Shown here one piece after another: positions 1-12,642 of a stretch of DNA of 64,000 nt. Within the stretch, counting starts at the first letter, position 1. Each line of letters starts with the position of its first letter. A program made the position numbers and the translations under genes. The notes beneath the pieces are model-generated. The model saw nothing but the letters and a program-made list of their open reading frames with translations, had not been told where the DNA came from and did not search any database. Source of the DNA: Paramecium sonneborni (Eukaryota > Ciliophora > Oligohymenophorea > Peniculida > Parameciidae); NCBI GenBank assembly GCA_905182985.1, contig CAJJDN010000123.1, positions 215,205 to 279,204 on the forward strand, given 5' to 3'.

Positions 1-1442
1 CTGCCAAACTTTCTGCAAAATTCTTTTATGCTTGTTGAAAGTTCTCAAAATTTTTTAAATAAAATTATTTCAATGAAAGATTTTAATTTTCTCTCTTTAT
101 CTTATCTAAAGATACTGTATTTGGAATATACTCCAAAATTCCACTATTTGCAGAAATTAAAATTATATCATATGGCCTCAAAAAAAGATTTAACTATTTC
201 AGTTTGAATATTTCATGTATTTTTTTAATCATTTACATTATTAAGAGTTCATTTCTTAAATCATCTCCTCCTTTTATAATAATCTATCTAACATCATGAG
301 ATTTCAGATTCCCATATTTAGAACTTTGTTTTATCTTTTATTAATTAATATTCCAATCTTCTCCCCAAATTAATTTATTTGGAACTTTAGATACAACAAT
401 ATCTTTCTCCGGTAGTTTTATCTAACTTTAAGATTTGTTTAATTTTTAGAAATCTATTTTCTATTGTGCAAATCTAATAGAATTTGTATTAATTTTATAC
501 TTTTTTAATTCTTATATATTATATTACTAATATATTTTAATTTAAGATATTGTTTTCATCTCTTTTTCAATATCATACATCGGAATCAGTTCTGAAATAT
601 GAATTTTAGATTATTGATTATCACTCTAGCACAGTTATAATTCAAATGGACTAATTATTAAATAAAATATATTTGTTACTTTACTGTTTCAACTATAATT
701 TTATAAGGAACTCTTTTTGCAGTATTAAAACATGTAAATTCGTCGACTAATAAATTCACTATTATATAGGAATCTTTATTTCCAAAATTAAATGGTATTG
801 TCAAACCCCTTAATTCAGGTTAATTATAACTTTTTAGATTATTTATTATTAGATTTATTTTTTATAAAAATTAGCTCATAGAAGCTTTTTACTTTTCTAT
901 TTCTATTTTTTTCAATCTTAAACTTTATGCTTTTCAATTAAAAATAATCAGATCTTATATTTCCCTATAACTCTCTCTATCATTTTGAATCAATCCATCT
1001 AATTTTTTAAATATATTTTACTTTTTTAGTGGATGCTTATTTAAAATTATTTATTTTGAACGAATTCTTCTTTTAATTACTAATTTATTTATATTCCAAA
1101 ATACTTACTCTCAAAAAACTTTTATAACTTTCCTTTACTTTTTTGGATTTCGAATCCTCCTTTAAAGCCTCTAAAGTCCATACTAATCTATAATAATTAG
1201 AATTATTTGTTTAAGCATAATTATAAAGTAGCTCCTTCAGTTTTTTATCATCTGTAACATAATAAAGAAAACTTAGAATAATGAAATAATTTCTACCATA
1301 ATTGTAATAAAAATTCGTCAAATTCAGGATCCAAAATATACTTATACAAATCAAAAACATTTTGTTATATGCTGTTTTCTTATTTTCCTTAAATAGAACT
1401 TAATAACTAGTTCATTATTCTGTTTAGTTCTGTAATAGACAT
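1..1442 (-). CDS. Phosphatidylinositol 4-kinase, C-terminal end outside window
   Basis: Lipid kinase phosphorylating phosphatidylinositol at position 4, at Golgi or endomembranes. The catalytic part reads IIIKGGDDLRNELL, then LRPYDIILISANSG and ILEYIPNTVSLDKIK, the signature of the type III PI4K-beta class. Upstream lies a PI4K linker segment (RGLTIPFNFGNKDSY, then CFNTAKRVPYKIIVE), and near the N terminus a helical stretch ending in LVWTLEALKED that fits the lipid-kinase accessory region. Start is the ATG whose complement is at 1440-1442. The ORF is continuous to base 1, reaching FAESLA just before the expected catalytic loop, so the loop and activation loop lie outside the window. A 25-nt intron after LLQL is clear; two or three more introns in the middle were only partly resolved. 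The 5' part, from 471 on, is repeated at 1533-2504. Confidence 0.88.
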
Positions 1443-2593
1443 TAAGAATAATTATTAAATTTAAATTATAAAAAAATTAATAATCCATAAATTAATAGAC
1501 AAAAAACTATTTAAAAATAAACTTTTTACTANAATCTAATAGAATTTGTATTAATTTTATACTTTTTTAATTCTTATATATTATATTACTAATATATTTT
1601 AATTTAAGATATTGTTTTCATCTCTTTTTCAATATCATACATCGGAATCAGTTCTGAAATATGAATTTTAGATTATTGATTATCACTCTAGCACAGTTAT
1701 AATTCAAATGGACTAATTATTAAATAAAATATATTTGTTACTTTACTGTTTCAACTATAATTTTATAAGGAACTCTTTTTGCAGTATTAAAACATGTAAA
1801 TTCGTCGACTAATAAATTCACTATTATATAGGAATCTTTATTTCCAAAATTAAATGGTATTGTCAAACCCCTTAATTCAGGTTAATTATAACTTTTTAGA
1901 TTATTTATTATTAGATTTATTTTTTATAAAAATTAGCTCATAGAAGCTTTTTACTTTTCTATTTCTATTTTTTTCAATCTTAAACTTTATGCTTTTCAAT
2001 TAAAAATAATCAGATCTTATATTTCCCTATAACTCTCTCTATCATTTTGAATCAATCCATCTAATTTTTTAAATATATTTTACTTTTTTAGTGGATGCTT
2101 ATTTAAAATTATTTATTTTGAACGAATTCTTCTTTTAATTACTAATTTATTTATATTCCAAAATACTTACTCTCAAAAAACTTTTATAACTTTCCTTTAC
2201 TTTTTTGGATTTCGAATCCTCCTTTAAAGCCTCTAAAGTCCATACTAATCTATAATAATTAGAATTATTTGTTTAAGCATAATTATAAAGTAGCTCCTTC
2301 AGTTTTTTATCATCTGTAACATAATAAAGAAAACTTAGAATAATGAAATAATTTCTACCATAATTGTAATAAAAATTCGTCAAATTCAGGATCCAAAATA
2401 TACTTATACAAATCAAAAACATTTTGTTATATGCTGTTTTCTTATTTTCCTTAAATAGAACTTAATAACTAGTTCATTATTCTGTTTAGTTCTGTAATAG
2501 ACATTAAGAATAATTATTAAATTTAAATTATAAAAAAATTAATAATCCATAAATTAATAGACAAAAAACTATTTAAAAATAAACTTTTTACTA
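471..2593. repeat. 1,061-bp direct repeat with a single N between copies
   Basis: Bases 471-1531 and 1533-2593 look identical by eye at a constant offset of 1,062. Copy one ends exactly at the N and copy two begins exactly after it. No divergence, target-site duplication or terminal inverted repeat was seen. This pattern fits two contigs with an unmerged overlap joined by a placeholder base. Confidence 0.9.
1533..2504 (-). CDS. Second copy of the PI4K 5' half (probable assembly duplicate)
   Basis: This stretch appears identical to 471-1442 and carries the same ATG (complement 2502-2504), the same 25-nt intron and the same N-terminal protein. It stops at the single N at 1532 and does not continue into the catalytic domain. 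Its upstream neighbour is the tandem kinase at 2684, so in the true chromosome this copy is probably the real 5' end of the PI4K gene and 471-1531 is the overlapping copy. It should not be counted as an independent gene. Confidence 0.85.
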
Positions 2594-2683
2594 TACTATA
2601 TTTAATTAGCTATTTATCCTAAAAAATATTTAATTTTGAAAATATTTTATCATAAATTATAATTATTTTATTAAATTTATTGA

Positions 2684-5108
2684 TCATTAATTTTAATTTA
2701 TGTATTCTTGCATTTATTCTTCTGTAATTTTAGTTAATAATAATTTTTAGCAGCCTTATCCTAAAGGATAATAATGGGTAAAGTCTTTGAATAAATTTCT
2801 CATTTTAACAAGTTGATATTTAAGTAATAATGAGTCACAAAAACTAAAAACAATATTTTATAACTAATCAGATAAACTAATATAACACATGTGAACTTGT
2901 ATAAAATTTAAGGTAATTTCTTTTTCTTTTATATTCATTCTATTAATAATGTCTTAGGCTATATTAGAGATATGAAGATTCTCTTTAGATAATTATTATT
3001 ATTTTTTTTCCACTTCTTGTTTTTAAATCTGCAAATTATTTTTTTTCATCCATTCTGAAAAAATTAATTTTTAATCTATTTGATATTCAATATCATTAAT
3101 TTTGATTGATCCAATTTTTAGTGATTATTCTAGTTTCTGTTAGATTTTAAATGCAAACATCAAAATGACTGTTCTATAAGCCTATATATGTCCTACAAAC
3201 TCTAAATTATCTTTATTCTTTTCTTGTATTTCAAAAAGTAACTTTTCACAATCAAGAGAGAATAAAAATAAGTTATAAATAAAATTAAGAATTTCTTAAG
3301 AATTTTTCCACACAACATAATTCTTCAATTATTCCCAACTAATTCTTTTTTTTGGATTGTAAACTATCATTTTTTCGATTAATGATATAATATCGGGATT
3401 CTTAATTAATTAGATAATTTACCCTATTTGAAAATGGACATTTAAAGGGTTAAGTCTCAAATTTCTTTTGTTCTTATAAAATTTCATTCTAGTTAACTTT
3501 TTTTGTATAATATTCTTTGAAAATCATGTAATATAATGTTGCTCCAATCTTGAAATTAATACCATTATTACAGAAAATATATCACATTATGCATTATAAC
3601 TTGATTTTTATTCTAATACTTCTGGTGCTGTAAAAAGAGTAGTTCCTACATCAGAACTTGCTAAGTCTTAACTAGTGATTATTTTTCCAACTCCAAAATC
3701 AATTATCTATTATTATTAAATAAATAAATATTACTTTATAAATATTATAATTATCTTTATCAATTTTTATCATAATGTTTTCTGGTTTTAAATCTCTATG
3801 TAAGATGTTTCGCTCTTTAATATAGTAATAACCTGAGATTATTTATTATAAGAAATCTATAACTTGTAAATCAGTAAAACCGTTTGGATTTTTGTTCAGA
3901 TATTCTTTAACATTCATTGTACATCTTTCCAAAAATATAAAATACCAATCCGAGTCTTTAATTATTTTTTTTAATTAAATAATGTTTTAATTTTAATGAC
4001 CTTCAAGATGTTCATATATTTATACTTCTTTCAAGATTTCCTCTGAATTGTAATCTTTTTTAATCATTTTACAGACTAAATTTTCTTTTGTTTCAATATT
4101 AAATGCTTCAACTACAATACCTTATTGTCCATCTCCTATTTTTGAAGATTTTTTTACGAAATAAGTATCTTCTAAAAGAAAATATTCCTATTTTAATGAA
4201 TTAAAGCCAAAAATAGATTAATCTCTTTTTTCAGCTTAATAAACAAGCATTTTTTGATAATTTTCTATTAATTTTAAATCATCCATATTAAAATTTTGAT
4301 TGGTTGAAAGATTTTTTAAAAATTCTTCTTATTAGAGAATCAATTCTGAAAGAGAATTTGCTTTAAAAGGTTTCTTTCCCTAATTACATATATAATACAA
4401 TAACATTCCTAACTAATTTAATAATAATTTATCATACTGTATAAATACTACAAGACCCAGTAATTTTTTAGGATTCTTTTAATGTTTCTGGGGCAGCAAA
4501 TTCAGACATTCCATTTATCGTATTAATTTTTCCAGTTTCAGATATTTCAGCTGATCTAAAATCTGAAATCTATAATATTATACATAAGATTTATTTACTT
4601 ATAGAATATAATCATTCTCTTTTATAGTTTTAACAGCTATATGTTTAGGTTATAAATCTCTTAAAATAATATTTTTAGATTATAAATGTTTAAATCCCTA
4701 TAATAATTAACAATAGAAATTTTTCTTCATTTGAATTGTTAGTTTTTTTTAAGTTTGTAAGAATTATTCTAAATTTTATGTGATTTCTTCTTACAAGACT
4801 AAATCGTAATTATCCTTTTTTATTATTTCATAAATCTTGATAATATTTGTATGAGGATACTTACAAAGTAATTCTAATACAGCTATTTCTTAATTAGTGT
4901 AACTATTAGGTTACGAATGTATTTGTTAAGCAGAAAATTTTTAATTAGTCTTAATATTTATACATGGATAGTAGATATTTGCATTTCGTAATTTAACTAA
5001 AAATTCTTAATTTGAATCGAAATAGAATAATTCTATATTTTCAATTTTTGGTTAAGTGATTTTAATTGCATAAGTCTATTTGATTGTTAAATTTTCGAAT
5101 TGAAACAT
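2684..5108 (-). CDS. Tandem pseudokinase-kinase protein
   Basis: One gene of about 765 residues with two protein-kinase folds. Domain 1 (about residues 1-290) has lost key residues: the catalytic loop is LRDLQPKH instead of HRDLKPEN, the DFG motif is DFR, and the position expected for the ATP-binding lysine appears as QKFSAQQI. It keeps AAPE and a subdomain IX match (YTLGMLLYY). Domain 2 (about 325-555) is intact: GDGQQG loop, CKMI lysine, HRDLKPEN, DFG, APE, FSIGATLYY and a PKKRISWEQL end. A tail of about 210 residues has no recognised domain. Five introns (4570-4598, one of 25 nt near 4413-4437, 3707-3734, 3549-3571, 3401-3422) make the length divide exactly by three and restore both kinase folds. 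Start ATG complement is 5106-5108; stop TGA complement is 2684-2686. Confidence 0.85.
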
Positions 5109-5174
5109 GGAAGACATAAATATTTGTTAATAATATAAAATGTATTAATTTTAATCAATAAAAAATCAATATCG

Positions 5175-6407
5175 TCATTATAATTATTTTAATGAAAAAG
5201 GTGTTTGAAATTGAAGTTTATTTTCAATTTCAAAGATTTATTCCGATGCCATTCTAATTTTGTTGATTTTATCAAATGAATTTGGTTATTTAATCCCAAC
5301 TGATAGATTTTATAATTAGATTCTTTCATTATTATTTAATTCTTCCATAATATCTGCTCCAGCAGAGCTTAAATCTTCAAAAGTAATTCTTCGACTTGTG
5401 TTTTCAATTTATTTAAACAATTTACGAGTTGTTTAACATTATGTTCTATCTCTGTTCTTTATATGTACTAAATTTGTTTTAAATGGCATATGATTTTATT
5501 AGATTTACAATTTTGGAACTCCGGTATAATCTTCTCCTCTTTTGAATAATCGGAACATAAAATCATAATCTGGTTATTAATCAAATTTCAATCTTCTCAC
5601 ATATTCCAAATATTTTGATAATTCAGAAGGTAGATTAATATATGTTTCTGGTTTAAATGCTTCTTTCATTCTCTATATTTTATAATACTTAACACTCTTG
5701 TCTTCAGCTACAATATTATTCCATGGTAAAGTACCCAAGTATAAGTAAATTAATAAATAACCTACTGATTCTAAATCATCTCTTCTAGATTATTCATTAC
5801 CTCTCAAAGAATTTATGGAAGCATATCTTGCAGTTCCAATCATACCTTTATTTTCTTTGAATTCGGTATGTTTTCCATCTTAAATATATTATTTGGATAA
5901 TCCAAAATCAATTAAATAAAGTTTATCTTAAAAAACTACAAAATTCTCAGGTTTTATATCTCTATGGATTATATTAGAATTATGTAACTCTTTCAATAAT
6001 TAAATCATCTATTATCCTATATTTAATATAGATGTATTATCGAAATTCCCATATTTTGTTCTTACTTATTCTAGGTTTTCTCCCAACAAATTCATTATAA
6101 AATAAGTATTCCTATGATCTTAACCAGATGCTATCAATTAGGTAAATCCTTCATTTTAGTAGATCAAATATTACCTTTTTTTCCTTTTAACAATTATAAA
6201 ATCTTTATTTCTCTTTAAAGAAGTGTTCTCTCTTTTTTCATTGTGTTCTTTACTAATTTACATGCAAATATCTATCCAGTCAAAATATGCTTCACTTTCC
6301 ATATAAATCCAAAAGAACTTAAGCTTAAAAGATTATATATACCCTTCACCTAATTTATCAAGAAATTAATAAGATTATGAAGCAGATTTATTATCCTAGC
6401 TCTTCAT
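5175..6407 (-). CDS. Casein kinase 1-like protein kinase
   Basis: Ser/Thr kinase of the CK1 family, 393 residues. Seen in order: LGEGSFG loop near residue 20, FACKLVKN lysine, a GKKGFTQLIASGQDHRNTYF stretch typical of CK1, [21 protein letters not shown], and [13 protein letters not shown] with [11 protein letters not shown], the CK1 replacement for the APE region. Two introns, 6318-6342 (25 nt) and 6149-6174 (26 nt), restore the glycine loop and the frame. The catalytic domain is followed by a short polar tail with no palmitoylation-type cysteine string. The gene sits 66 bp upstream of the tandem kinase start, on the same strand. An earlier ATG exists but is followed by an in-frame TGA, so 6407 was chosen. 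Confidence 0.92.
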
Positions 6408-6940
6408 CTTAAGTGTTCAAATTTTTATATTATTTAAATTCTTTATAACTTGATCTTTAGTGTCTAATTAAGAATGTAAAGATTTTATTGATGATTATGA
6501 AATTTTATCAAAATTCTGGTTTTATTACATATTAATAATAAATAGACTATTGTCATAAATATTAGATGACTTGTACTTAATCAATAAATTTATATAATCT
6601 AATTTGTGGAGAAAATACCCAAAAATTCTATAAATAGTAAAAGCATAAACTCAAGTAAATAATTTGCATTTAATATATGTGTAATATATTTTGATAATAT
6701 AAATCATGCACTTTAAGCAGCAGGATGTTCAGAGTTTTATCCCTTTGCAATTGTTTGCTATTACTATGGTTGATATTGTGCTTTTGATTTCCTAGTTTAA
6801 ATATGAATATTTTATTACTTTCCTGTGGTTGTAAGGAATTATCTGTAGTACATACTATTTGTTGCGTAGAGCATTTGTAAATTCTTCTGTTTTTTTTAAT
6901 TTAATTTATTAAAAATCACAAATTAATATTATCGTTTTTA
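6408..6940. other. Intergenic stretch between CK1 and M16 starts
   Basis: AT-rich divergent promoter region between the minus-strand kinase and the plus-strand protease. It holds one weak plus-strand ORF (listed separately) and no other recognisable element. Confidence 0.5.
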
Positions 6941-6969
6941 ATGGAAGAAGAAATTTAAGGATTGGTTGA
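6706..6969 (+). CDS. Possible small hydrophobic ORF, doubtful
   Basis: An 87-codon frame from ATG 6706 to TGA 6967, with two hydrophobic segments (around FIPLQLFAITMVDIVLLIS and YFITFLWLQGIICSTYYLL). It overlaps the first 29 bases of the M16 protease gene in another frame. With TGA as the only stop in AT-rich DNA, a frame this long can arise by chance. No domain was recognised. Confidence 0.2.
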
Positions 6970-9900
6970 ATAGAAACTTAAATTGAATAATGCGAAGGCA
7001 TATAAGAAAATTATATCCCCTATATTAAACACAATAATGCTGATTATTGTTTTCTGTTTAATTGCCTTTATGCTATCAATGATGATTTAATAATAAAAAG
7101 TTGCCTAACATGAAAAATCATCTTTTCTTTAGAAACAATAACTCAAAAAACCCTTAATAGATACAAATATCTATGATTTTATAACTTTAGAGAATGGTCT
7201 TTAAGTTTTGTTGATCTAAAATAACGATGCAATTATTTCATAAGTGGCATTAAGTGTAAAAGCAGGATCATTTTAAGAACCAGCTAATTATGGAGGTTTA
7301 GCTCATTTATTAGAGCATATGTTATTTGTTGGAACTCATACATACCCTGATCCTAATTATTTTAATAATTTGATCTATAACAACGGAGGCACAAACAATG
7401 CATACACAGATAATTATGAAACAAATTATTATTTTACTATTTAAAATAGTGCTTTATAATAAGGTTTAGATGTATTCAGTCATTTTTTTATTGACCCTGT
7501 TTTAGATTAAAAAATGGTTGAAAAAGAAGTCAACGCAGTCAATAATGAATATGAAATAATCACTAGTACTGATGAATGGAAAATTGAAGCCTTATTATAA
7601 ATTATTTCAGAAAAGTCACATCCATTTAGTTAGTTTTCTATTGGAAATTTGAATACTTTATTAAAGGACGAAAGTAATATATTTTAAATATACTTTCGAT
7701 AGTATCAGAGTTATTGAAGCAATTTTTTAATTAGGCTTACTCATCCAATTTAATGTCATTAGTTGTAGAAAGTAGTCTGCCTATATCTGAACTTAAAAAT
7801 TATATAAAGAATTTTGAAAAGATTAAAAATAACAATTTAGTTGAACCATCCTGTGAAGATTTAGGTAATCCAATCTAGTATGGCACTTAATTGATCCAAT
7901 ATAGATCTAAATCTGATGTCAAGAAAATTACCATAACACATTAATTGTCTGATGTTTAATAATAATACAAAACCAAATCAATCGAATTTATTAATAATCT
8001 AATTTAATAAAAAAAAGGAATTAAAGAATACTTAATACAAAAAAATCTGATTATAGACATGTCTAGTGGAATTTTATTCAATGATCATAATGGTTGTTTC
8101 AGTGTATTGGCTTTAGAATTTTAAGTTTACAATCTAAATGATTATGATCAAATTATTTAGACTGTTTTCTCTTATTATTACTATCTCATTCAAACCTTAT
8201 TTGATGATCAAGGAGATACATTAGTTGATAATGATAAATTAAGATCATTATACAATGATTATAAAAAAACAGCATCTCTAAAATTTAATTTTAATGAGAA
8301 CATTATTGAAGATATTTAAGAGATAGCACATAATTTAAATATTTATGGATTTCATGATGTTTTATCAAGAAAATATTTATATGAAGATTATGATCCTGAA
8401 TTGATTTACTTTTATTTAACAGATATGTTGGATATTGATAATTTAAATGTGTTTTTAGGTGATTCTCAATTAAATCATCCTGATGTTTAATATGACAAGG
8501 TTAATAGAATTAATTATGTTTATTTGGATATACCAGATTCAGTAATTTAAAAAATTTAAACTTATGATGAAGTTGAACAACCAAAATTTGAATTACCATC
8601 AATTCATAAATATTAACCAAATGATTTGAAAATGAAATCCTTTTGTAAACCATATTAATAGAATAGCCAAGAGGATCCTTATGAGGATTTACAAAATGAA
8701 AAAATGCTTATTTAAAGAAACTCTGAAATGGTCTTTTCTAATGTTGAAGTAATAATTATTTTTAATCAATTAAGGAATGCTTACAATATGAACATTAATA
8801 TGAGGAATTGTATCCACTTCCTGAATATTTATTTAAGTCATCAATAGGAAAATTATGGTGGAAATTAGATCGATCCTTTAAAACACCTGCAATTTTTATG
8901 GGAATGAAAATAGATAAAATTAATTTTCAATTCACTTTAAAATAATAGGTGCTTTTAAAGGTATTTTAATCATATACTACTGCCTTAATTTAATAACATT
9001 TAGAATCAGCCTTTTAAAATAATTACAACTTTAAATTTTAATCATCTCCTAATCACATTATTTTTAATATTTATGGATGGAATGATAAATTCTTCGAATT
9101 TATTGATGATTCATTAAAATTCTTTACAAAACAATAAATTGATTAATAGATTTATGATTAAACACTTAAGTCTTTGATTAATTAACTTAATGAGGAATTA
9201 CAAAGTCCATTATATTCATAAATTAGAAATAACTTTTTCTAATATGTAAGTATAACAATATCTATTGTAGACCCTTATCTATGGTTATTATGAACCAAAA
9301 TAAATCTTGCAAGAATTAAAAAACATAAACATAAAAGATTATGAATAATTCCATTCATAATTATTCAAAGGAACAAATTTCTAACTTTATTTAACAGGGA
9401 ATATCCTAAGAGAAGAAGCATTAAATCTATATAAATCTATTGAGAAAAAATTATTTGGAAAACCAAAACATTTAGATTACAATCCTATCTATTCTAAGAT
9501 TTTAAAGTTATCTAATAATTACATAGTTCCTTTCGCAGCAGAATCAAATGAAAATAATGGAGCAACATATAATTATTACATTTTTGGAAATAGAAATAGA
9601 AAACAATTTGCAATAATGAATATATTGAAAGGCACCTTTGATAGCTATGCATTTAATTATTTGAGAACTGATTTATAATTAGGCTATTTAGTTTCTGCTA
9701 AGTTTTCACCATTAGAATGTCTTGATGGAGCAGGAATATTAGTCTAAGGAAGTGCTAAGTCTCCTTATTAAGTCAACCAACATATTGAAGATTTTCTATA
9801 GTACTTCTATTAAGAAATTGAAAAGATGACAGATTTTGATATAGAAGAATTAAAAAAAGCAGCTGTAAAATAAATTTTATACATTAGATCTAATAATTGA

Positions 9901-10244
9901 GGTAAAAAGAAAAAACTTTATTAGAAAAAGGATTAAGCTATTGGGATCATATATCTAATAATGATTTTATTTTTGAAGAGAAAGAAATTACTATTGATTA
10001 AATAGATCTGTTATAAAAAGAAGATATTCTTAGTTTTCTTAATTTAGCATTTAAGAAATCCTCTAAAGTTAGTATATAGCTATATGGAAAACATATGCTT
10101 AAAGGTATGTCAATTGATGAATTTTTGAAACATCAAACACCAATTAAAAGTTTTTCTGACCTTGAAGAAAAGATATCAGATAAAGAAAAGATAAAAGTTG
10201 GGGCTATGTTATATTAATGTTCGTTTAAATTAGGATAGGTTTGA
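6941..10244 (+). CDS. Membrane-anchored M16 (insulinase) zinc protease
   Basis: Peptidase of the insulysin/pitrilysin family, 1,066 residues, close to the usual size of about 1,000. A hydrophobic segment near residues 27-47 should anchor it in a membrane. Motifs: ITLENGLQVLL, the inverted zinc site HLLEH at residue 122 followed by MLFVGT, NGGTNNAYT, and EVNAVNNEYE about 75 residues later, which carries the third zinc ligand. The C-terminal half has the inactive M16 folds, with GYLVSAKF and a SYWDHI segment near the end. Four introns (7674-7702, 8749-8774, 9246-9270, 9865-9887) make the coding length exactly 1,067 codons. The gene converges on the Myb gene with only 24 bp between the two stops. 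A type II signal-anchored insulinase suggests cleavage of peptides in the secretory or surface space; this is inference. Confidence 0.93.
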
Positions 10245-10268
10245 CTTAAATAAATTTATTAATTTAAT

Positions 10269-12642
10269 TCATTTACGATTTTATTATTGTTCTTCCAACT
10301 CTTATTTGACTTATGAATACTTGGGTTATTTTTATTAATTATTTTAATTCATATTCATAAATTGGAAGTACTGATCACTATATTGAGGCATCATAGGAAT
10401 TTGATAATTCATAAGTGGAACTTGTTGTTGTTATTGTTATTAGTTTGTCTTTTATTATTAATTTTATTATCCTTATGGTAACTATGATTATTAATATACT
10501 GGCTAAGGAGCATATCTAATGGTCTTAAAATAATTAATACAAGACTGGGATAAATTATTGTGGCATTCCTACAGGTTGAGTTGATGTCAAAGGAAGTGAT
10601 TACAAAGGAATTTAAGCAAGTTAAGGGATAGATGGAATTTATGACATCTATATTTAACCATTTTATACAGTAGCCATTTATCCAGGTTATACCATTTATG
10701 GGATTTAGCCCTATACTTATTGCATCATTTAAGAGGGAACAGGAGAAATTAGTTAGGGAATTTGTCCTGGAATTGTAGAAACCATTTAAGTTGGAATTTA
10801 ACCTAACATTTAACCCATTTATCCTGGAATTTGACCAATCATTTATCCAGGAACTTAACCAACCATTTATCCTGGAATCTAACTAACTATCTATCCAGGA
10901 ATCTAGCTAACCATTTATCCTGGAATTTGCCCTACCATTTATCCTGGAATTTAACCCATCATTTACCCTGGAATTTAACCCATCATTTACCCTGGCAATA
11001 TAGGTATTTAAGCGACTGGAGCCATTTAAACTTAAGGGTACATAAAATTTGAAGGATACACAAGTTAATAATATTATTACTATTATTATTATTACTATTA
11101 TTATTATTATTATTATTATTACTATTATTATTATTACTATTACTATTATTACTATTACTATTATTACTATTACTATTATTACTATTACTATTATTACTAT
11201 TATTATTGTTATTGTAATTAACCTTATGTTTAATGTTATATGGGTATTATTGGTGTTTGCATTGCAACTGATTGCATAATTGGTTAAACAATAGGCATTT
11301 GAATAGGTATTTAAGCTGAAGGAGGTTATGGAATCTATTAAGAAATCTGTTATGGATTTTGTTGTTATTATTATTAAGATTATTATTATTGTTGTGGCTA
11401 TGTTTATTTCTAATCTAATTTTGGAAGTGGAGGTGGAAGAGCTTAAATCTTATTCAACGATTATTACACTTCTTTTTTCTATTCTTTTTTTTGTTTCATT
11501 ACTTCCATTACTGCCTTAAGTTAGGATTTGGGAAATAAATGCAAATTTGATGAATTTTTACCCATAACAGCAAATTAGACTTCTGAAAGGTTGTCAGAAT
11601 CACTAATTGGTTCTTCATCCAATTCTACAGTATCTCCTTTCTAAGCTACTACATCTTAATAATGATCTTTCATTTTATTATAATCGAGATTTTCATCTTA
11701 CTGATATTATTAAAGAACTTTCTTAACTATATTGTTTGCATGCGTTTTCTAATCTTTTTCAGCTGCTTTTTATAATTTTTTAGAACTACTATTTTAAGCA
11801 TTACCATTATTTTTTTTCTGAACATTATTTTCTGGCTCAAATTCTAACTTAGTTTTTATAATCTTTGGTTCCAAATTACTTAATTAATATAATATGAAAC
11901 TAATCTCCTATTATCCAAATTATTCTAATTTCTCTATTTTATTTAACTATAATTTTCCTAGTTCTTTAGTAATTTCTGCTTTACTTAATATAGGAACCTC
12001 TTATTTCTCCAATTTTTTTAATATATTGAAATATCTATTCTTTATAGAATGTTCTGTTCTTTAATTTTTCATCTCCGTTGCTATACTCATCCAATTCTTT
12101 CCATGTTTTAAAAGGTGCTTACATAATTCATATTCTTCATTCTTCTCCCAAGGACCTTTTTGAATGTTCGGATTTAATTTATTTAACCATCTATCTCTAA
12201 CAATTTTCATCATTTTCACATTTTAATGGTTTAATTTTTATGCTAATTCTTTTGCTATGTCACTCCATTTATATTATTTATTCTGTGTCTAATAAGAAAT
12301 ACAAATTTCTTTTAAGGCTTCATCTTCTTTTTTTGACCATTAATATTAAAATACTTTTATTTTTTTCCTTCTCCCAAATTATAATTTACAATCAATTACA
12401 GATTTTTTCAATAACTATGAAATCAAACTCCAAACATTGTCAGGGACTTAATGATGACTGATCTATTAATCAATACAATAAGTTTGAATGAGTAACTTTA
12501 ATAATTTGACTGAAGCTTCATCCCATTTAGAATTGGGAACCTAAAAATCAATATTAACTTCAGTTTATGCTCTAATTTTATTCTTTATTCCTTCATCTGT
12601 CTAATTCAACAGTTCTAGAAATTTATCAAGTATCTCTTGCAT
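10269..12642 (-). CDS. Myb-domain protein with long glutamine and PGQM/I repeats
   Basis: Probable DNA-binding regulator. Two Myb repeats lie in the N-terminal third: WSKKEDEALKEIC...KWSDIAKELAQ with RDRWLNKLNP, then KGPWEKNEEYELCKHLLKHG, NWMSIATEM and SIKNRYFNIL, which matches the R2R3 pattern. A lysine-rich linker follows, then a very long low-complexity tail: glutamine runs written as TAA/TAG, and about ten copies of a seven-residue PGQ(M/I)-x-x-Q-I unit. A 22-nt intron is clear near the end (about 10533-10554). One intron just before the first Myb repeat (about 12330-12370) could not be closed, so the total of about 770 residues is approximate. Start complement 12640-12642; stop complement 10269-10271. 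Confidence 0.85.
11075..11217 (-). repeat. Polyglutamine tract written as TAA/TAG triplets
   Basis: On the plus strand this is an almost pure run of TTA and CTA triplets. Read on the minus strand in the Myb gene frame it is an almost unbroken run of reassigned glutamine codons. A second shorter run lies at about 11363-11400. The isoleucine-rich reading on the plus strand is an artefact. Confidence 0.9.

Noticed and set aside
471..2593. Segmental duplication or insertion event in the PI4K gene
   Set aside because: Identity of the copies and the exact N boundary favour an assembly overlap; no target-site duplication or element ends were found.
11049..11279. Isoleucine-threonine repeat ORF on the plus strand
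   Set aside because: It is the antisense of the glutamine tract of the Myb gene, which has Myb repeats and a continuous minus-strand frame.
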